Below are positions 1 through 7,688 of a stretch of DNA of 64,000 nt, piece after piece. Positions within the stretch are counted from its first letter, which is position 1, and each line of letters starts with the position of its first letter. The DNA lies in contig JAGTRP010000004.1 of NCBI GenBank assembly GCA_018261935.1, positions 1 to 64,000 on the forward strand. Direction: 5' to 3'. The translations under genes were made by a program, and so were the position numbers. The notes beneath the pieces are model-generated. The model searched no databases. It saw only the letters and a program-made list of their open reading frames with translations, and was not told where the DNA came from. Origin of the DNA: Rhodocyclaceae bacterium. GTDB taxonomy: Bacteria > Pseudomonadota > Gammaproteobacteria > Burkholderiales > Rhodocyclaceae.

Positions 1-215
1 GACGAAGCAGAGGCCAAAGCCAGACAGGCGCTGGAGATTCGCGAAAAGCTCGCGCGTGCCAAGCCCGAGCGGTTTGAGCCGGATTGGGCGATGTCCCTCT
101 GCAATTACGCTAACCGCTTAGGTGCTCAGGGCCGCAGCGACGAAGCAGAGGCCAAAGCCAGACAGGCGCTGGAGATTTACGAAAAGCTCGCGCGTGCCAA
201 GCCTGCGCGGTTTGA
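1..215 (+). repeat. 138-bp in-frame tandem repeat inside the TPR gene
   Basis: The sequence from base 1 recurs from base 139 with a period of 138 bp (46 codons). The first 39 bases are identical and the next ~35 differ only at two codons (CGC/TAC and CGA/TGC). Near-identity at DNA level implies recent unequal recombination or gene conversion. The array probably continues upstream of the window. Confidence 0.85.
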
Positions 216-624
216 ATACGATTTCATATCGTCGAAAATGTTTGCCGCCCAGTGCGGCTGGCTGGCGGACAAACAACCCTTAGCAACGGAGTATCCAATT
301 GCCCACCATTCAACACCACGCCAGCAGCGCATGCTGGATTATCGGAGGGGCTTCTTTGCGGCTTTCGCCGCCAATGAGCCGACCCGAATTCGTGAAGCCA
401 TCGGCAAGGCAGAAGGATGTTGGGCGGCTATGGATGCCTCGCAAAGACGATCCGCGGAAGGTTACGGTTTATTGCTTGCCGGGCTGGCAGAATCTCAGCA
501 AATTGTAAGTAGCCTGACTTCCAACTGGCGTGAAGATTTGGCTCGATTCCGTACCCAAAGAAAGGGCCGGTTGCCGCTGTGGATGCAAGAAGTTGCCCGC
601 CGTGCCGGCTTCAGCCTCAGATGA
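1..624 (+). CDS. TPR-repeat protein, 3' end only
   Basis: The reading frame is open from base 1, so only the last 207 codons are present and the start lies outside the window. The visible part opens with two near-identical 46-residue helical repeats (DEAEAKARQALEI..EKLARAKP), typical of tetratricopeptide scaffolds. A non-repetitive helical C-terminal region of about 130 residues follows and ends at the TGA before 625. TPR arrays of this kind often follow an ATPase, protease or signalling domain, but nothing here shows what the N-terminus was. Function unknown; a protein-protein interaction role is inferred from the fold. Confidence 0.75.
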   Translation, partial: DEAEAKARQALEIREKLARAKPERFEPDWAMSLCNYANRLGAQGRSDEAEAKARQALEIYEKLARAKPARFEYDFISSKMFAAQCGWLADKQPLATEYPIAHHSTPRQQRMLDYRRGFFAAFAANEPTRIREAIGKAEGCWAAMDASQRRSAEGYGLLLAGLAESQQIVSSLTSNWREDLARFRTQRKGRLPLWMQEVARRAGFSLR

Positions 625-1078
625 ACGATTCCGCCAGTCGGTTCGAGGGAACGCTTCAGTTCATTCAGAAAGCTTGTCGCGCGGCAGCAGTGGGGCATAT
701 TGCAGCCGTTCGCTTTGAAGGACCCGATTGTCTGCAAAGGCCAATGACTTATCGATGAGCCGTTTTCTGGAGCGGCGGCTGAACTTTGTTTCCTGCCGTT
801 CGCCGAGTAACCGGTCCAGTGACCGAATTGGGTCGTGAGCCCCCATTACCAGGGAGTGAAACCGGACATTGAGCAAGACTGGGCGGTCGACGACCCGCTA
901 CCAACAGAGAGTGGCCCCAGGCCCCCAATGACTGGCAATAGAGCAAGGCACCAACTTCCCACGTCCAGCCAAAGTCGAAAGCCCCTGGTTGCTATGCGAT
1001 TTGCGTTAGGGCACGATGCGCCGCTGTGCCTGCAAATTGTGGAGCCGGCTCCTTGCCGGCTCTGACCGATGAGATCCT
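625..1078. other. 454-bp gap with no supported gene
   Basis: Short frames exist on both strands (for example 661-876 minus and 835-1065 plus), but none has a good ribosome-binding site or a recognisable protein. Composition is less GC-rich than the surrounding genes. The only clear structure is the hairpin at 1042-1062. It may be decayed DNA between the TPR gene and the next gene. Confidence 0.5.
1042..1062 (+). other. Perfect hairpin just upstream of the 1079 gene
   Basis: GAGCCGGC (1042-1049) and GCCGGCTC (1055-1062) are perfect complements around the loop TCCTT. There is no following T run, so it is not a standard intrinsic terminator. It ends 16 bases before the ATG at 1079 and could affect translation or mRNA stability, or be a REP-like remnant. 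Confidence 0.5.
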
Positions 1079-1480
1079 ATGACTGTCCGTATTTTCCTTC
1101 TTCCGACCCAGGGCGACATCATTGACTTCCGCCTTGGCCACCGCCCGGCCAACCTCCTCGTGCGCGACTTCGAGACCGAAGCCGAGCTGGAGGCCTACCG
1201 GGATGGGATCGATTCCGTCCGCGACGCCTACGATCGGATCGAGAACCTCAAGGTCGTCGGGAACACGGTCGCCTATACCCGGCGCTGCGAAGACCCCGAC
1301 GCCGATGCCGTCGCCACCGACACGGAAGTGGCGTTCGGAACCCCCGCCGAGGCGGAAGCCTATCGCAGGGGGATCGCCGACGCCGAAGGCCTGGCGGCTC
1401 CCCTGGTCGTCGACGACAGCGATGACCGCTTCGAGGAACTCCTGGCCTGGACCGCCGCCGGCAGCGATTGCGCCGCCTGA
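1079..1480 (+). CDS. Uncharacterised 133-aa acidic protein
   Basis: A soluble, acidic protein of 133 residues without signal peptide or membrane segment. Two similar stretches, 'AELEAYRDGIDSVRDAYDR' near residue 37 and 'AEAEAYRRGIADAEGL' near residue 92, suggest an internal duplication. I recognise no domain. The Shine-Dalgarno sequence before the ATG is weak (GAG in GATGAG). Codon use matches the neighbouring GC-rich genes, which supports real coding. It sits alone between the gap and rpoH. Confidence 0.6.
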   Translation: MTVRIFLLPTQGDIIDFRLGHRPANLLVRDFETEAELEAYRDGIDSVRDAYDRIENLKVVGNTVAYTRRCEDPDADAVATDTEVAFGTPAEAEAYRRGIADAEGLAAPLVVDDSDDRFEELLAWTAAGSDCAA

Positions 1481-1534
1481 TTTCCCGCCCCTGATGGGTG
1501 AATGCGGGCCGGGGCCAAAGAACTTTCGCCCCCC

Positions 1535-1564
1535 TTAGCACTCTCAATAAACGAGTGCTAAAAT
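1535..1564 (+). promoter_or_regulatory. CIRCE operator (HrcA site) overlapping the rpoH promoter
   Basis: TTAGCACTC (1535-1543), nine spacer bases, then GAGTGCTAA (1553-1561): an exact match to the CIRCE inverted repeat bound by the heat-shock repressor HrcA. The right arm runs into an extended -10 element, TG-C-TAAAAT (1556-1564), with a -35-like TTAGCA in the left arm. HrcA binding would therefore occlude RNA polymerase. Transcription would start near 1571, about 36 bases before rpoH. Confidence 0.93.
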
Positions 1565-1606
1565 GAGCTTGCAGATGTTATATGGATTGAAAGAGGACAA
1601 CACGCT

Positions 1607-2464
1607 ATGACACATGCCCTGGCGCTTCCCATCCCTTCGACGGTCGGCAACATCGACGCCTACATCCAGGCGGCGAACCGTTTCCCGATGCTGTCCGAAG
1701 CCGAGGAGACGCGGCTGGCACGGCGTCTCCGCGATGACGGCGACGTCGAGGCGGCTCGTCAACTCGTTCTTTCCCATCTTCGCCTGGTGATTTCCATCGC
1801 CCGCGGCTACCTGGGCTACGGCCTGCCCCACGCCGACCTCATCCAGGAAGGCAATATCGGCCTAATGAAGGCGGTCAAGCGCTTCGACCCGGATCGGGGC
1901 GTGCGCCTGGTTTCCTTCGCCATCCACTGGATCAAGGCCGAGATCCATGAGTTCATCCTGAAGAACTGGCGCCTGGTCAAGGTGGCCACCACCAAGGCCC
2001 AGCGCAAGCTTTTCTTCAATTTGAGAAGCCTCAAGAGCGAATATGAGGGCGTCGAAAGCCTTTCCGGCCCCCAGACCGCCGAGGTGGCCCAGCGCCTGGG
2101 CGTCAAGGCCGAGGAAGTGGTCGAGATGGAAACCCGCCTCTCCGGCCGCGACATGGCCCTGGAAGGCAACCCGGAGGACGGCGAGGACAGCTTCGCCCCC
2201 ATCGACTACCTGGCCGACAGCCGCTACGAGCCGACCCGGATGCTGGAGAACAAGGCCCTGGCCCGCCTCCAGGACGAGGGGCTGCAAAGCGCCCTGGCCA
2301 GCCTCGACCCCCGCAGCCGCCGGATCGTGGAAGCGCGCTGGCTCCATGAGGGGGAAGCCGCCACCCTGCACGAACTGGCCGCCGAATTCGACGTTTCGGC
2401 CGAACGCATCCGCCAGATCGAGGCGAAGGCCCTGCAGAAAATGCGCGGCGTCCTGGCGGCCTGA
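1607..2464 (+). CDS. rpoH: RNA polymerase sigma-32 factor (heat shock)
   Basis: 285-residue alternative sigma factor of the sigma-70 family, directing RNA polymerase to heat-shock promoters. Region 2 ([29 protein letters not shown]) and the RpoH-box signature QRKLFFNLR, which separates RpoH from RpoD/RpoS, are visible. Region 4 ends with the helix-turn-helix '[20 protein letters not shown]'. The length is normal. The ATG follows AGAGGA at good spacing. A CIRCE element covers its promoter and a terminator follows, so it is monocistronic and would be HrcA-repressed: one heat-shock circuit placed over another. Confidence 0.97.
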   Translation: MTHALALPIPSTVGNIDAYIQAANRFPMLSEAEETRLARRLRDDGDVEAARQLVLSHLRLVISIARGYLGYGLPHADLIQEGNIGLMKAVKRFDPDRGVRLVSFAIHWIKAEIHEFILKNWRLVKVATTKAQRKLFFNLRSLKSEYEGVESLSGPQTAEVAQRLGVKAEEVVEMETRLSGRDMALEGNPEDGEDSFAPIDYLADSRYEPTRMLENKALARLQDEGLQSALASLDPRSRRIVEARWLHEGEAATLHELAAEFDVSAERIRQIEAKALQKMRGVLAA

Positions 2465-2486
2465 TTCCCGCCCCTCCCCTGTCCCG

Positions 2487-2515
2487 AACGGCCGGCAACC
2501 CCGGCCGTTTTCATT
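2487..2515 (+). terminator. Intrinsic terminator after rpoH
   Basis: AACGGCCGG (2487-2495) pairs perfectly with CCGGCCGTT (2501-2509) around a five-base loop, followed by a short T-rich tract. It lies 23 bases after the rpoH stop codon. Confidence 0.85.
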
Positions 2516-2621
2516 TGGGATACCGGAAGCCATCAATTATCATATGACACCGGCCTCCCGGGGCCGGCTGCCTGGCTTCCCCCAACCGCGAATCGCGCCT
2601 TCCCCATCCCAGGACTCCATC

Positions 2622-4247
2622 ATGCTACGCCACCTCAAGATCAAACACCGGCTCGCCCTGCTCATGGTCGGAGCCCTCGCCCTCCTCGTTGCGGTTTCCC
2701 TCTATGCCCTGGCCGTCTTCAAGGACAACCTCCTCGAAGCCCGCCGGGAAAAGACCCGCCAGCTGGTGGAAATGGCCTACAGCGTGGCGGACCACTACGG
2801 CAAGCTGGCGGCGGCGGGCAAGATGGATGATGCCGCCGCCCGGGAGGCAGCCCAAACCACCATCGCCGCCCTGCGTTACGAGGGCGATAACTATTTCAGC
2901 CAGTACGACACCGAGTACCGCATGGTCCGGCACCCGTTCAAGCCGGAAATGAACGGCAAGGACATGTCCCAGCTGAAAGACAGCACCGGCACACGCATCG
3001 TCGTGGAACTGGTGGACGCGGCCAAGCGCGGCCAGGGGGAGTTCGTCCAGTACCTGTGGCCCCGGGCCGCCAATACCGCCCCCGTGCCCAAGCTCGCCAC
3101 CGCCAAGCTCTACGCGCCTTGGGGCCTGGTGGTCCAGTCCGGCATCTACATTGACGACGTGGATACCCAGTTCCGCCAGTTGGCGGGCATCGTGGGGGTC
3201 GGGATCGTGGTCGGCATGATCCTGCTGGTGGCGCTCCTCTGGTGGATCGCGGCGGGCATCAGCGATCCCCTCGCCCGCCTCAGCCAGCACATGAGCCGCG
3301 TGGCGGAGAGCGGCGACCTGCGCCAGACGGCGGAAGTGAGCGACGGCGCCGAGATCGGGGCCATCGCCCAGGCCTTCAACCAGCTCATGGGGCGTTTCGG
3401 CGGCATCATCCGGGAAGTGGCGGACAACTCCCGCCAAATCGTCGGCGCCACCGAGCAGCTGGCCCACAGCATGGAACGCATCCGGCAGAACACCACGACC
3501 CAGAGCGACGCCGCCACCGCCACCTCCAGCACTGTTGAGGAAATCGGCCAGAGCCAGGGCCAGACGGCGGAAAACCTCCAGCAGATTTCCGAGGTGGCCG
3601 CCACCTCCCGCAATCTCACCCAGGAGGGCCGGGAAGTGGTCCGCCAGGCCGCCAGCGGCATGGAACGCATCGCCGCGGCGGTGGGCGAGACCACCCAGGC
3701 GGTCACCGTCCTGGGGGATGAATCGAAGCGCATCTCGGATATCGTCGCGGTTATCCGGGAAATCGCCGATCAGACCAATCTCCTGGCGCTGAACGCCGCC
3801 ATCGAGGCCGCCCGGGCCGGCGAGGCGGGCCGCGGCTTCGCCGTGGTGGCCGACGAGGTCCGGAAACTGGCCGAGCGCACCGCCCAGTCCACCCAACAGA
3901 TCACCGCCATGATCGTCACCATCCAGGACGGCACCAGCATGGCGGTGGAGCGCATCAACGGCGTCTCGGCCCAGGCCCTGGAAGGGGTTTCCCTGGCCAC
4001 CCAGGCCGGTACGGCGGTGGGCCGCATCGAGGAGAGCGTGGAGGAGGTCTCCACCGTCATCCGGGACATCGCCGCCGCCTCCGCCGAGCAGCATCGGGCC
4101 AGCGACGACATCGCCAGCCACATCGAGAACATCTCCCGCCAGGCCCAGGAAAATTCCGCCGCCGTGGGCGAGGTGGCCGCCGCCGCCCAGGCCCTGGAAA
4201 CCATGGCCCAGCGGCTGAACGGCGAAATCGCCCACTTCAAGGTCTGA
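2622..4247 (+). CDS. Methyl-accepting chemotaxis protein with single-cache sensor
   Basis: 541-residue transmembrane chemoreceptor. An N-terminal membrane helix (about residues 10-30) is followed by a periplasmic sensor of roughly 150 residues, with the single-cache signature '[19 protein letters not shown]' and '[15 protein letters not shown]' (sCache_2 type, which often binds small organic acids). A second helix near 190-210, a HAMP domain and the long cytoplasmic coiled coil follow, with the conserved tip '[19 protein letters not shown]'. There is no C-terminal CheR pentapeptide. The start at 2622 follows an AGGA and gives a sensible signal anchor; upstream in-frame codons lie inside rpoH. 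No chemotaxis genes adjoin, so the ligand is unknown. Confidence 0.93.
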   Translation: MLRHLKIKHRLALLMVGALALLVAVSLYALAVFKDNLLEARREKTRQLVEMAYSVADHYGKLAAAGKMDDAAAREAAQTTIAALRYEGDNYFSQYDTEYRMVRHPFKPEMNGKDMSQLKDSTGTRIVVELVDAAKRGQGEFVQYLWPRAANTAPVPKLATAKLYAPWGLVVQSGIYIDDVDTQFRQLAGIVGVGIVVGMILLVALLWWIAAGISDPLARLSQHMSRVAESGDLRQTAEVSDGAEIGAIAQAFNQLMGRFGGIIREVADNSRQIVGATEQLAHSMERIRQNTTTQSDAATATSSTVEEIGQSQGQTAENLQQISEVAATSRNLTQEGREVVRQAASGMERIAAAVGETTQAVTVLGDESKRISDIVAVIREIADQTNLLALNAAIEAARAGEAGRGFAVVADEVRKLAERTAQSTQQITAMIVTIQDGTSMAVERINGVSAQALEGVSLATQAGTAVGRIEESVEEVSTVIRDIAAASAEQHRASDDIASHIENISRQAQENSAAVGEVAAAAQALETMAQRLNGEIAHFKV

Positions 4248-4275
4248 AAGGCCGCCAAGGGGAGGAGGCTTAACG

Positions 4276-4296
4276 AATCAATGCAACCCATTGATT
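4276..4296. promoter_or_regulatory. 8-bp inverted repeat upstream of the ATPase gene
   Basis: AATCAATG (4276-4283) and CATTGATT (4289-4296) are perfect complements around CAACC. The arms are AT-rich and no T run follows directly, so it looks more like an operator than a terminator. It lies between the chemoreceptor stop and the ATPase start, near a possible -10 box TAGAAT at about 4330. No regulator is known. Confidence 0.4.
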
Positions 4297-4360
4297 TCAA
4301 TTAAGCTTTCTTGGCTGGTTTCAATAGGGTAGAATTTTCATCGCTAACTTGACACTTTAA

Positions 4361-5827
4361 GTGATGGATTTTCTACCCATGGCGTCCAAGCTCGAAATAC
4401 CTCTTCAAGAAGTGCAACGCCGACTGGGTCTGGACAATCCCTGGTGGCGTGCAGGAGGGGGGATCGACCCCGAGGAATCTGCCTGGCCCCGAAGGGCTTA
4501 CTTTGCTCCATTCTGCCGTCTAACCCTTGAAACGCGCGTACGTCGTGCTGTCGTTCTGATTGGCCCGCGCCGGGTGGGCAAGACGGTCATGCTGAAGCAT
4601 TTCATCCAGCGCCTGCTGGATGACGGCGTACCGGGGGTTCGAATCCTTTTTGCCTCCCTCGATACTCCGCTCTATTCAGGCCGTAACCTCGAAGGCTTGG
4701 TGCGCTTGTTCATCGAACAACAACAGCACCCGGCCGGACAGCAGCTCTGGGTCATTTTCGACGAGGTGCAGTACCTGAAAGACTGGGAAGTCCACCTCAA
4801 ATCGTTGGTCGATACCTACCCCAACATCCGTTTTATTGCGAGCGGCTCTGCCGCCGCGGCACTGCGGATGAAAAGCAGAGAATCCGGCGCAGGGCGCTTC
4901 ACTGAATTCATTCTGCCCCCTCTGACTTTTGCCGAGTACCTCAACTTTGCCAAGCGTGAGGAAGAACTCATCGTCGAACGAGAAGAAGGCAATGGCAACA
5001 GCCGCTACCTCGCCACGGACATCAATGGGCTCAATGAGGAATTCCTCAACTACCTGAACTATGGCGGCTTCCCCGAGGCCGTCATGAACCCGGTCGTCCG
5101 CGAGAACCCATCCCGCTTTCTGCGGCAGGACATCATCGACAAGGTTCTGCTAAAAGACTTGCCCAGCCTGTACGGCATTTCGGATACCCAGGAGTTGAAC
5201 CGCTTCTTCAACGTCCTCGCCTTCAACACCGGGGACGAGCTCGGCCTCGAAGCGCTGTCGAAGCACTCGAACATCGCCAAACAGAAACTGACCGAGTACC
5301 TCGAGTACCTGGAGGCTGCCTTCCTCATCCGGCGTGTGCATCGTATCGACGAGAATGCGCTGCGGATGCAGCGTGCTCGGACTTTCAAGGTCTATCTGAC
5401 GAACCCATCGATACGTGCCGCCCTTTTCGGTTTCATCCGCGGAGAAGACGACGCCATGGGCAATCTGGCGGAAACAGCTGTCTGGAGCCAATGGCTGCAC
5501 GACTCGGCTATCAGCCAGTCACTGCACTACGCTCGCTGGAAATCGGGGCGGCAAACGCTCGAAGTAGACATTGTTTCCATCGACCAGCGTACGCAGAAGC
5601 CTCGTTTCGCTGTTGAGATCAAGTGGTCCGACAGAATACCCAACCAATTACAGGACTTAAGGGGACTACGGGAGCTCGCTGGCAAGCATCCATTGGCTCG
5701 CCAGCCGCTGGTTACGACGCGTAGTTACACGGGCATGGCAGACCTCGAGGGAGTTTCCATCGAATTCGCCCCCGTCGCCCTTCACTGCTATACCATCGCG
5801 CGCAATCTGCTGCGCTCGAAGCATTGA
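4361..5827 (+). CDS. AAA_14/DUF4143 family ATPase
   Basis: 488-residue cytosolic P-loop ATPase. The Walker A motif GPRRVGKT (near residue 68) and Walker B 'LWVIFDEVQ' (near residue 128) belong to the AAA_14 domain. The C-terminal third matches DUF4143, with 'VDIVSIDQRTQKPRFAVEIKWSD' resembling the degenerate PD-(D/E)xK nuclease-like fold of these proteins. Family members are widespread, often horizontally acquired, and of unknown role. Composition is less GC-rich than its neighbours. Start is uncertain: GTG 4361, ATG 4364 and ATG 4379 are all possible, and none has a clear Shine-Dalgarno sequence. It stands alone between a chemoreceptor and the convergent sco gene. Confidence 0.88.
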   Translation: MMDFLPMASKLEIPLQEVQRRLGLDNPWWRAGGGIDPEESAWPRRAYFAPFCRLTLETRVRRAVVLIGPRRVGKTVMLKHFIQRLLDDGVPGVRILFASLDTPLYSGRNLEGLVRLFIEQQQHPAGQQLWVIFDEVQYLKDWEVHLKSLVDTYPNIRFIASGSAAAALRMKSRESGAGRFTEFILPPLTFAEYLNFAKREEELIVEREEGNGNSRYLATDINGLNEEFLNYLNYGGFPEAVMNPVVRENPSRFLRQDIIDKVLLKDLPSLYGISDTQELNRFFNVLAFNTGDELGLEALSKHSNIAKQKLTEYLEYLEAAFLIRRVHRIDENALRMQRARTFKVYLTNPSIRAALFGFIRGEDDAMGNLAETAVWSQWLHDSAISQSLHYARWKSGRQTLEVDIVSIDQRTQKPRFAVEIKWSDRIPNQLQDLRGLRELAGKHPLARQPLVTTRSYTGMADLEGVSIEFAPVALHCYTIARNLLRSKH

Positions 5828-5836
5828 GAAAAACCA

Positions 5837-6415
5837 CTAGCGGCCGGCCAGGAGCACCTTGAGGTCGGCCGCGATGTCCGCGACCGGGGCGCCGTCCCCC
5901 ACGTAGAGCCGCAGGCGGCCGGCCGGGTCGTAGATATAGGCCCCGGCCGTATGGTCGAGGACATAGCCCATGCCGCCCCCCACTTCCTTCCTGGCGCTGT
6001 AGACCCGGAACTCCCGGGCTAGCGCATCGGTGCCCGGCCGGTCGCCGTAGAGACCGAGAAAGCCCGGATCGAACCAGGGCACGAATGCCTTCAGGCGCGC
6101 CGCCGTATCCCGCTCGGGGTCCAGGGTCACGAAGAGGACCTGGACCTGCTTGGACTCCGGACCGAGATGCTTCATCACGTCCGCCAGCTTGGCCAGGGTG
6201 GTGGGGCAGATGTCCGGGCAGGACGTGTAGCCGAAAAAGAGCACCACCGCCTTGCCCTGGAAATCCGCCAGGCGGCGGGCCTGGCCGTTGTGGTCGGTCA
6301 GTTCCAGGCGCTGCCCGAAGCGCGCGCCGGTGATGTCGGTGCCGTGGAAGACGGGCGCCGCCTGGTCGCAGGCCGCCAGCAGCAGGGCGAGGGCAAAAAA
6401 GACGACGCGTAGCAA
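5837..6415 (-). CDS. SCO1/SenC copper chaperone, lipoprotein
   Basis: 192-residue thioredoxin-fold copper chaperone for building the CuA centre of cytochrome oxidase. Copper ligands are C66 and C70 in SCPDIC, plus H155 in LDHTAG. The N-terminus is a lipoprotein signal ending in LLAAC (C16), so it would be membrane-anchored in the periplasm. I chose the TTG at 6415 because GGGAG precedes it at good spacing and the signal peptide begins there; a longer upstream frame reads into the coxB promoter region. It is divergent from coxB, with 73 bases between for both promoters. Confidence 0.92.
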   Translation of the reverse strand: MLRVVFFALALLLAACDQAAPVFHGTDITGARFGQRLELTDHNGQARRLADFQGKAVVLFFGYTSCPDICPTTLAKLADVMKHLGPESKQVQVLFVTLDPERDTAARLKAFVPWFDPGFLGLYGDRPGTDALAREFRVYSARKEVGGGMGYVLDHTAGAYIYDPAGRLRLYVGDGAPVADIAADLKVLLAGR

Positions 6416-6488
6416 ATCCGACTCCCGGAACCATTGCAGTGATTCATCATTCTTAGCCAGGGAGACGCTTCTAACAAGGGAGGAAAGC

Positions 6489-7679
6489 ATGCATTCGTGT
6501 GCGCCAATAATTCCAAAGCCCCGCGCCGGCTGGCGTACCCTCGGCATCCCTTTTCTCCTGCTGGGCGTGCAGGAAGCCCAGGCGGCCTTCACCTGGAACT
6601 TCCCGCCGCCGGTGACGCCGGTCGCCCATGAAACCCTGCAGGTCCACAACGAGTTCATGCTCATCATCACCGTGCTGTTCACGGTGGTCTTCGCCATCAT
6701 GGTCTATTCCATGATCAAGCACCGCAAGAGCGCCGGCCACCCGGCCGCCGATTTCACCGGCCCGCGGGGGGTGCTGCAGTGGTTCTGGGTGCTGGTGCCC
6801 TTCGCCATCCTGCTCTTCATCGACTTCATCCTCATGGGCATCCCGGCGGTGCATGCCCTCGTCGAGATGGAGGACACCCAGAGCCGGGCCGACCTGGTCC
6901 TCAAGGTCACCGGCATGCAGTGGAAATGGCAGTACGAGTATCCGGATTCCGGCATCCGCTTCACCAGCAACCTCGCCACGCCCCCGGACCAGGTCGCCAA
7001 TGCCGAAGCCAAGGGCGACAACTACCTGCTAGAGGTGGACAACCCGGTGGTCCTGCCGGTGGGCAAGAAGGTCCGGGTGCTCCTGACCTCCACCGACGTC
7101 ATCCATACCTGGTGGGTGCCCCAGTTCGGCACCAAGCGCGATGCCATCCCCGGCTACCTGCGGGAGACCTGGGTCAAGATCGACCAGCCGGGCATCTACC
7201 GGGGCCAGTGCGCCGAACTGTGCGGCAAGGGCCATGGCTTCATGCCGGTGGTGGTGGAGGCCGTGCCGGAAGCCGACTACCTGGCCTGGGTGGAGAAGAA
7301 GAAAACCGCCATGGCGGCCGCCGCCAATGCCGCCGAACGCACCTGGAGCCGGGAAGAGCTCCTCCAGAAGGGCCAGGAGGTATACGGCAAGCAGTGCGTC
7401 CCCTGCCACCAGGCCAACGGCCAGGGCCTGCCGCCGGCCTTCCCGCCGCTGGCCGGCAGCAAGGTGGTCAACACGCCCCTCCTCTCCCCCGACGGCAAGG
7501 TGGTCAAGGATACCCACGTGGACCGCGTCCTCAACGGCAAGCCCGGCACCCCCATGCAGGCCTTCAAGAACATCCTCTCCGACATGGAGCTGGCCGCCGT
7601 CATCACCTATACCCGCAACAGCTTCGGAAACCACCAGGGCGACATGATCCAGCCCGCCCAGATCAAGGCCTCGAGGTAG
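6489..7679 (+). CDS. coxB: Cytochrome c oxidase subunit II with fused cytochrome c (caa3 type), copy 1
   Basis: 396 residues: signal peptide, two membrane helices, a CuA cupredoxin domain and a C-terminal cytochrome c domain. CuA ligands are H206 (VIHTWW), C241, C245, H249 and M252 (CAELCGKGHGFM). Haem c is attached at C303-V-P-C306-H307. The fused cytochrome defines a caa3-type oxidase that takes electrons without a separate docking cytochrome. GGGAGGAAA precedes the ATG. First gene of coxB-coxA-ctaG-coxC. Confidence 0.96.
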   Translation: MHSCAPIIPKPRAGWRTLGIPFLLLGVQEAQAAFTWNFPPPVTPVAHETLQVHNEFMLIITVLFTVVFAIMVYSMIKHRKSAGHPAADFTGPRGVLQWFWVLVPFAILLFIDFILMGIPAVHALVEMEDTQSRADLVLKVTGMQWKWQYEYPDSGIRFTSNLATPPDQVANAEAKGDNYLLEVDNPVVLPVGKKVRVLLTSTDVIHTWWVPQFGTKRDAIPGYLRETWVKIDQPGIYRGQCAELCGKGHGFMPVVVEAVPEADYLAWVEKKKTAMAAAANAAERTWSREELLQKGQEVYGKQCVPCHQANGQGLPPAFPPLAGSKVVNTPLLSPDGKVVKDTHVDRVLNGKPGTPMQAFKNILSDMELAAVITYTRNSFGNHQGDMIQPAQIKASR

Positions 7680-7688
7680 GAGCCAACC

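Noticed and set aside
2625-4235. 536-residue minus-strand open frame opposite the chemoreceptor gene
   Set aside because: Antisense shadow: Gly/Asp/His-rich, no recognisable motif, no ribosome-binding site.
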